From: a virus
Virus record (IMG/VR): IMGVR_UViG_3300025131_000371
Location: 1-25,814 of that record
DNA length: 25,814 bases
Strand: one strand, 5' to 3'
This document shows positions 20,901 to 25,814 of this stretch, piece after piece. The notes under the pieces were generated by a model, which saw nothing but the letters and a program-made list of their open reading frames with translations, was not told where the DNA came from and made no database searches. The translations under genes and the position numbers were made by a program. The stretch's first letter is position 1. The number at the start of each line of letters is the position of its first letter.

Positions 20901-22423
20901 TTAGGCTTGACATCCTTTTTAAAGCCAAATAATTCTTTTACTTCCTGCCTGCTAAGCTCATGGAGCTTTAGGCCTGTCTTGTTTAAGTATGCTACGTTGC
21001 CTTCTACATCAACAGGTATTGTAGGATCGCCAAGCATATCGTATGCTTTAGAAGTGTCATCAATAGCCCTTGTCAACGTCTTTCTGTGCGCTGGCTTTGG
21101 AGGTTTCCAATCTGCATTTGTATACCACGACTTATAGTTAGTATGATCCGCTAACCAACCTTTGTTAGTTTCATTTATAGAATCCATTACAATCTTGGCA
21201 TTTTGTAATGTCTCCTCTCGCGTAAAGCTAGGGAACAATCTCTCATTCTGGCTGATCTTTGTACTTGGCATCATGCTATATTCACCGCCTGTCTGCTCTG
21301 CTACATCTGCCATTAGATGTATAATCTGGTCATCGCTATAACCATATACGTCTTTCATTCCACTGGCAGTACGCAAGAATAGCATGAAGTTATCTTTAGG
21401 GCTTAGGAATTTAGGATTGAGTTGATCTACACCAGTTTTGTGTATAAGTGCGTCCTTCTTTACCTCCTCAACAAACAGATGATTATATTTAACTGGCTGG
21501 AACTCCTTCAAGTAGCTTTTAAAGTCAACAGGCTGGCCCATGCGTTTACGAGTAACAACCCATTTTGTAATATCAACCGGCCCTGTTTTACCACTTGTGA
21601 CACCGAGACCAAATAAACTACCCATTACAATATTAGCAGCCACTGCATTATCATCCGCTCCGGATACTTTAGCAACTCCACCCATAGCACTACCTGTTAG
21701 TAAGGCACCATACCTACGCTTCAGTCCAAGTGCCTGGCTAGTTCGGCCAATTGTAGACATCATAGCAGACATTGCGAGTGCTTCTAGACCTTTGTCTGCA
21801 TACTGCGCCTCACGGCCTTCAATCTCTGCCTGGCCTGCTTCATGCGCCATAAATGTGCCAACATTAGCCGATGTATCCCCAATTATTCTGCCAAGCATTG
21901 TAGTAACAGCGCCAGCTTTCTTACCCATACCTACGGCCATTGCACCATTCTTAGCGGCAGCTCCTAAAATCCCACCACCTGTAAATGTAAGCACAATGTC
22001 CGGCGCTAGATTACCAAGCAGATAAAACAATTGATCTTCCCACTCCTCACTAGTAGGCTGCATCGGTATATTCTTATATTTTTCTAATGATGCGGCAAGA
22101 AAATCTTGCTTTTTGTCAAACGGTAAACCAACCTTGTCTGCTACATACTCAGCTACATTTTGAGCCGCGACTTGATAATCGTAAAAAGATCGATTAAGCC
22201 CAAGCTTCATATTCTTAGGAACCTCTGCCAAATTTCTAAACAATGTACGAGCCATCTCATCCCCCGGCTGCGCCATAGTTGCAGCAACTCGGTCGTATTG
22301 ACGTTCAAAGAAACCAGGGCCTTCAGCAGGCAGAAAATACCGGTCTAAATCTGACATTTGCGCCTCATTAGGCGTCAAACGCTCGTGATTTTCTGGGCTA
22401 AAAAGCTCGTCTAACGTACTCAT
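17921..22423 (-). CDS. 1500-residue internal virion (ejection) protein
   Basis: The largest gene in the window. Residues about 135-275 are Gly/Ala-rich and membrane-like (DIVLTFTGGGILGAAAKNGA, then NIVMGSLFGLGVTSG), and another hydrophobic stretch (FIDTVIPFANSAAQILA) lies near 1090-1110. The section after it (GLAMHRALMEEAYPGFYQDV, YWIIPTP) resembles the polyvalent-protein LPD38 type, tentatively. The rest is helical and charged, ending in a basic tail (FFLRELKKLKRKGDSL). Size, composition and place next to two other long helical proteins fit the T7 gp14-16 type, which is ejected into the cell and builds a channel for DNA. No lytic transglycosylase motif is seen. There is no cysteine in the whole protein. 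It starts two bases after the upstream stop. Confidence 0.8.
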   Translation of the reverse strand: MSTLDELFSPENHERLTPNEAQMSDLDRYFLPAEGPGFFERQYDRVAATMAQPGDEMARTLFRNLAEVPKNMKLGLNRSFYDYQVAAQNVAEYVADKVGLPFDKKQDFLAASLEKYKNIPMQPTSEEWEDQLFYLLGNLAPDIVLTFTGGGILGAAAKNGAMAVGMGKKAGAVTTMLGRIIGDTSANVGTFMAHEAGQAEIEGREAQYADKGLEALAMSAMMSTIGRTSQALGLKRRYGALLTGSAMGGVAKVSGADDNAVAANIVMGSLFGLGVTSGKTGPVDITKWVVTRKRMGQPVDFKSYLKEFQPVKYNHLFVEEVKKDALIHKTGVDQLNPKFLSPKDNFMLFLRTASGMKDVYGYSDDQIIHLMADVAEQTGGEYSMMPSTKISQNERLFPSFTREETLQNAKIVMDSINETNKGWLADHTNYKSWYTNADWKPPKPAHRKTLTRAIDDTSKAYDMLGDPTIPVDVEGNVAYLNKTGLKLHELSRQEVKELFGFKKDVKPNTDAAKWNESLFNLHRQSIEGAAKTFTAGQKKTYPHMGALLDYGMYPEYGYIHRTTKFNQAASSIDDFAGKATSLKEKILNAKSAANAALDWADAETKQSVVDILYRGLVATEGRLYNKLEKADAINVRNAHQLRYTIKDKIAMRFDELDQHMEWHNWDKDYRAWFDLYYKLETEPDFAQRRGAFPEIPRQMWEGVEAPQAEVIKHYILENVKNYAGGRDTFLNRVDSVKNEFSRIFDEMRDEKLIGQKTWERLQEFKYIPQKTIEEIRDNAYFYNIGMRRSTGDELDLVSSEAKFLKNLSEYSSKDLFPDTEYLLKNHMAMLQHKIAKNKFLLEAAKLADSGTHLDDMFKTHRPGANDKKKANFQHYTFVENGKEKPIWVEGRVANLLEKQDIFSDQSSRHWLGWASGAHGIRLTAVGINPIFALATHTLDMLHTFTHHNALSKFLPKMLWDFEVYNKERGFAPFLKNFKSAWTKDKVFKDYVENHGTTATLVSHISNQELIRGARHGMVEGQVSNTYAKRYNNFIEFFGKFGHSMEVATRMTEVDMLMSTGKFGNKAEAAGESLRRLNYHRRGYLMKFIDTVIPFANSAAQILASNTSELKNMKNAGRSLAVMGQITFGLAMHRALMEEAYPGFYQDVPWEDRMRYWIIPTPMSTVDAESGEHKKVYFKIKKAYNPYFGLMDAVATAAMDKHYYGMEGLPPIDYLTMAYDAIKVSTPAELRSITPPAAHALASFYNHDIEGNEIYKGPRVEAKDEINTKLTGGRQTHGALIQLGELTGLSPARSQQAASSFFAANPLSYFLGVPFEMPAETQQSLLDNTIKFAGSRRFMGTTRPGWRDWKIGEKYSKEAGSIERKNLTSQIEGAILRYHASQITPRQMQRELVSLTKGDKESQLKALNRSNQEIKSRIYLHKLIKDHGEAETYDNIPTHIWWSMLKMVPRGKQQANMYYDEWLQLDPDWRRRLDKLAVTRGYKDPFFLRELKKLKRKGDSL

Positions 22424-24484
22424 TTATTGGCCCATACCATGATTTGATATAAAAATCTGGGCAAGTAATTCCCATGCACGCTTATTACCTCCTAACGCTT
22501 GGTGAAAAAAGCTAATACGCTCTCTTTGGCTTGCTGGATTATCTTTATTCTCTACTCGGCTTTTTAAATCCTCAGCTGTAACATCTGACACTCCGGTCAT
22601 TTTTCTGGCTTGTTTAAGTACCGGGTTAAGATAAGGATCTTGAAGCATCATCTTATTTACATAACCTGCATGAAATTTTTCTACTGCTGTTAATTGGTCA
22701 TCACTTTTGTTATTAGCGTATAATTCGGCTAGCTTACTACGACCTTCTTTTGTTGCCATTAACTTTCGTACAGCTATGTTTATCCCCCCTTCGCCCTCTA
22801 AATTATAAAAACTGTCATTTCGTAGCACACCTACTGATTCGGGATTCTTATCTTCAATACTTTGATACCATTCTTGAACTTTTTTTAAGCCATTACTATT
22901 AAGTTGTAATTGGTAAGGCAAGTCTTTATTTATTGTTTCGGCAGCGGCATAAAAATCGTTAGGTAGATTATTAATACCCTGCCAATTACGATATACATTA
23001 TTTAGCATTTGATCGCTATCAATGCCTACAACACCATCTTTTGGCTCACCCTTAACTTCTACAACTGGAGCATTCTTAGGTTGATTATGCAAATTACTTA
23101 CGGCAATATTATTATTACGAAAATTATCTCCTATAGTCTTTGCCTCTTTACTTTTCGGGTCTAAAATTTCGTTAACATGTTGCCCTACTAACCCAGGATT
23201 ATTACTCATAATATGCGCGTACAGTTTTTGGCTAGGCAATACACCCTGCTCATCTGCTACATCACCCTGAACTACCTGACTAAGATAGTACATGCCAACT
23301 TCTGTATGTTTACCTTTGGGCTTTTCTAACACTGTTACGCCATACTTCTCTAGTTCATTTTTATACTCATCCTGAAAAAGCTGGCTATAGTTTTCTTCTT
23401 TAGTGTCATACTTACCATCTTCCTTAAGTTTTATCTCTAACTTATCTGACAAAACACCAATCTGCTGGTTAACATAGTGACGTACTTGCTTGGCATTAGC
23501 AGGAATAAATCCACTGGCTTGCATACTAGACTTAGCATTCGAGAAGACTAACTGAGCAATAAGGTTTTTACGTCCATCATCAAATGGATCTACGCCTTCA
23601 CTAAGGGAGGAAAGCGCATCAGTAATTTCAGGCCTAGTTTTGTCAAACTTTGCCACAGTCTCTATGTTCTTAACTGCCCTATTATACGAAGTTACGGCTC
23701 GTCGTTGCAATATATTAGCAGAAGAATGTGGACCTGGTAGCCAAGATGTACCATCTGACTTCAAGAAATCGGTGCTAGCATTTAGATAGGTCTGAAAGTT
23801 CTCATCTTGCCATTTTTGTCCTGTAGTAACTGCAGGCACAAGACCTGCATCTATTATCTCTTTATACCATGCATCCGATCTTGCGAGTTTACTAAGCTGG
23901 CTGTAATCTATACCTCCTTGTTTATCTAGTACGCTTTGTAAAAACGGAGCTGTCCGTATTTTGTTTGCTTCATATGCCGACTTAACTGCAAGCACTCTGG
24001 CACCTATTGTTCTTTGCTGTGCTCCTATGGCTAACTTAGCCTGTATGTATTTTGTTCTTGTGCCAGAGTGTAAGTTTATCTTTTTTATGGCATTTTTTAT
24101 TTCCGCTGGGTTGCCCTTCTTCACAAGCTTGCCCTGGTCATTAAGCTCAAAGTTAAGGCTACTATCCATCCAAAAGTCAAAGCCCTCTACTGCATTTACC
24201 TCGTCCTTAAGCAGGTCTTTCTCATGCTGAAACCTGTTTTCCTGTAGATCGAGAGATTCTTGCTGTAGTCTGTGACCTTCGCCTGCAATTTTCTCCCTAC
24301 TACTTATGCCTACTTGCGTGAGATAATTCTGATGGGCAGTCTTCATAGCTTGCATAGCCAAATCATTCTGCTGTTTGCGGCGCATCGCAATGCCACCCGC
24401 TATGCTACTGCCTACATTAAGAATAGTTTCTCGCAGTGCTTTTATGTTAGGATCTTCGTCTATCTCGATATATTGTATTGCCAT
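22424..24484 (-). CDS. Internal virion protein, helical
   Basis: 686 residues. The ATG shares a base with the upstream stop (TAATG). A short hydrophobic/Gly segment (LNVGSSIAGGIAMRRKQQ, about 22-40) is followed by a coiled coil to about residue 95 (EGHRLQQESLDLQENRFQHE). The remainder is a long, mostly helical body without recognised catalytic motifs, ending LLAQIFISNHGMGQ. No cysteine occurs. Its position between two other cysteine-free, Gly-zipper-containing proteins suggests the second member of an ejection-protein set (compare T7 gp15). The function is inferred from context and composition. Confidence 0.75.
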   Translation of the reverse strand: MAIQYIEIDEDPNIKALRETILNVGSSIAGGIAMRRKQQNDLAMQAMKTAHQNYLTQVGISSREKIAGEGHRLQQESLDLQENRFQHEKDLLKDEVNAVEGFDFWMDSSLNFELNDQGKLVKKGNPAEIKNAIKKINLHSGTRTKYIQAKLAIGAQQRTIGARVLAVKSAYEANKIRTAPFLQSVLDKQGGIDYSQLSKLARSDAWYKEIIDAGLVPAVTTGQKWQDENFQTYLNASTDFLKSDGTSWLPGPHSSANILQRRAVTSYNRAVKNIETVAKFDKTRPEITDALSSLSEGVDPFDDGRKNLIAQLVFSNAKSSMQASGFIPANAKQVRHYVNQQIGVLSDKLEIKLKEDGKYDTKEENYSQLFQDEYKNELEKYGVTVLEKPKGKHTEVGMYYLSQVVQGDVADEQGVLPSQKLYAHIMSNNPGLVGQHVNEILDPKSKEAKTIGDNFRNNNIAVSNLHNQPKNAPVVEVKGEPKDGVVGIDSDQMLNNVYRNWQGINNLPNDFYAAAETINKDLPYQLQLNSNGLKKVQEWYQSIEDKNPESVGVLRNDSFYNLEGEGGINIAVRKLMATKEGRSKLAELYANNKSDDQLTAVEKFHAGYVNKMMLQDPYLNPVLKQARKMTGVSDVTAEDLKSRVENKDNPASQRERISFFHQALGGNKRAWELLAQIFISNHGMGQ

Positions 24485-25814
24485 TATCTACCCCCTCCAG
24501 GAGTAGAATCACCCGAATCACTATACATCATTAGCTGTAGTTTTTTCCAGAAAGACATATCGTCCCCTCCCCCACTATTCATCATGCCATACATAGCATA
24601 GGGATTTGACATTAAGTTACCACTACCTGTACTACCACCACCATCACCATATCCTTGTGACATTCCACTAGCTAGTGCACCGCCAGCCATTGCTCCGGCC
24701 GGACCAAATGCAAGTCCTGCTCCAGCAGTTATTAAGCTAGGCAATAATCCTGCACTACCCTTATTTCGCGTAATAGTTGTATCAAAGATCGGCGTAGTTT
24801 GCAATCCACCTAATGTCCGAAGTCTATTTATACGGCTGTTCTCCATATTTGTATTCCAGTCATTTTCCATCATGGCGGCACGCTGACTAGCTTGCTCTTG
24901 CATTTGCCAACTATCCAACCCAAACTGATTTTGCGCAAGTCCTTCACGGCTCATTCTATTTAATGCACTATCAGCTAAATTTGCATCTGTGCCATAGCGT
25001 GCTGTATCAGAGGCATATCTTGAACTTCGTGCCCCAACATCTGTACCATACATTCCAGCATTTATACCATATCGCTGATTACCTAAACCTTCTCTTTGCA
25101 GCCCATAATTACCGGCAAATTGTCTGTCTTGTTGTTCCAATCCCTGCCTATACTGCAAGTTCGACTGTGCGGCACCATGTCCATACATTGCCTGCTGTGC
25201 TTCAAGATTCCCGCGGCCTAGATTATATTGGGCATCTTGCCCCCGTGCAGCTAAGTCCATACCTTGCCCCTGCAAATCCAGTCCGGCAGAACGCAAGCCA
25301 ATATCGCCTGCCATACCAAAAGAGCGTAAAGCACGGTTCATTCTCTCTGCCTCAGACTCTTCTGCAAAAGCCGCAGCTGATCGGCCAACTGTACGAGCAT
25401 ACTTCTCACCCATAGCACCCAAAGCTGCATTTCTTGCAGTTGTACCACCCATTACACCACTACGTCTATTCTGTATGTCCGCAGATGTTAAGTCTTTGTT
25501 GGCCTTTTCTAATACATTTGCAAGCCTTTGTTCATACGGAATAGAGCCACGCTCACCTAGCTCCATCAACGCGTTCATCTGCGCATTTGGATTATACGTA
25601 TTCTTAGCTTTAAAACTCCGTAAATCGTTCAGCCCCTCTATAGACTGGTATCTCTCTGCCGCAGCAAAATCACTCTTCGGTGTGTAATCACCAGCTTCCT
25701 GCCCTTCCCACTCAGGCTTATCTACATCTCCCCAAGTACCTGCAAAATTAACTGAGGGTGCAGATCCATCTCCCGCACCGGTCGGTGACCAAGTCGGACC
25801 AGCCGAAGGGGTAT
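24484..25814 (-). CDS. Internal virion protein, 5' end outside window
   Basis: The frame is open to the right edge. Codons before the ATG at 25578 continue as normal protein (for example GTWGDVDKPEWEGQEAGDYT and AAAERYQSIEGLNDLRSF), so the true start lies beyond the window. The visible part has about 443 residues. The centre is a repetitive Gln/Gly/Tyr-rich helix with roughly heptad spacing (LDLQGQGMDLAARGQDAQY, RYASDTARYGTDANLADS). Near the end is a Gly/Ala zipper (ITAGAGLAFGPAGAMAGGAL), a likely membrane-inserting segment, then a Gly/Ser/Met-rich tail. No Cys. It best fits the first ejection protein of the set, or a related neck-internal protein. Confidence 0.75.
   Translation of the reverse strand, partial: TPSAGPTWSPTGAGDGSAPSVNFAGTWGDVDKPEWEGQEAGDYTPKSDFAAAERYQSIEGLNDLRSFKAKNTYNPNAQMNALMELGERGSIPYEQRLANVLEKANKDLTSADIQNRRSGVMGGTTARNAALGAMGEKYARTVGRSAAAFAEESEAERMNRALRSFGMAGDIGLRSAGLDLQGQGMDLAARGQDAQYNLGRGNLEAQQAMYGHGAAQSNLQYRQGLEQQDRQFAGNYGLQREGLGNQRYGINAGMYGTDVGARSSRYASDTARYGTDANLADSALNRMSREGLAQNQFGLDSWQMQEQASQRAAMMENDWNTNMENSRINRLRTLGGLQTTPIFDTTITRNKGSAGLLPSLITAGAGLAFGPAGAMAGGALASGMSQGYGDGGGSTGSGNLMSNPYAMYGMMNSGGGDDMSFWKKLQLMMYSDSGDSTPGGGR

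Noticed and set aside
21540-22025. 161-residue plus-strand frame opposite the 1500-residue protein
   Set aside because: Its Pro/Ala/Ile-rich product is the complement of the Gly/Ala-rich membrane-like region.
24963-25415. 150-residue plus-strand frame opposite the first ejection protein
   Set aside because: His/Leu/Tyr-rich product arises from complementing the Gln/Gly/Tyr repeat; no start signal.

Overview
The window is a piece of a tailed double-stranded DNA phage genome (Caudoviricetes), with no host chromosomal genes, tRNAs, CRISPR arrays or insertion sequences visible. A trio of long proteins at the right edge looks like internal virion (ejection) proteins. Together with the absence of any tape-measure or tail-tube gene among the genes in view, this suggests a podovirus-like particle. 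Several structural proteins use phrases I associate with marine phages (for example 'SGIVNSAGSRSGVIG' and 'TPDGKTWDEVTRD'), so an aquatic, probably proteobacterial, host is likely. That is inference. Terminase, portal and capsid genes are not in the window.

Left arm, plus strand, 2-9135: replication and recombination. In order: the end of an unknown gene, a small unknown protein, a RecB/Cas4-type PD-(D/E)XK exonuclease with four Cys placed for an Fe-S cluster, a Sak4-like RecA-fold ATPase and an SSB-like protein. A 167-base non-coding leader follows with nested inverted repeats and a terminator-like hairpin. After it come three small genes (the third a zinc-finger-like protein ending in an SSB-type DEIPF tail), a ParB-DNA methyltransferase fusion, a UDG-like/3'-5' exonuclease/family A DNA polymerase fusion, a small CxCxC...CxC protein and a DUF3987-like P-loop ATPase. 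Most genes overlap by ATGA or TAATG or have only a few bases between them, so this is one translationally coupled unit, broken only at the leader.

Right arm, minus strand, 25814 down to 9125: virion and lysis. Transcription runs right to left. It starts with three ejection proteins (the first cut by the window edge) that contain no cysteine in about 2,600 visible residues. Next are a conserved tail/virion protein, fibre-type proteins, a 53-residue coiled-coil protein, an 871-residue fibre with a C1q-like end and a tail-fibre-assembly-like protein. The lysis cassette follows: SleB-type hydrolase, BhlA/UviB-like holin, a second two-TM holin, three small unknown proteins and an M15 peptidase endolysin.

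The two arms meet tail to tail and overlap by 11 bases at 9125-9135, with no convincing terminator. The points most worth following up are the structured leader, the His at the E. coli Pol I 762 position, the degenerate UDG domain on the polymerase, the SSB-like tail on a second protein, and the cysteine-free ejection proteins.
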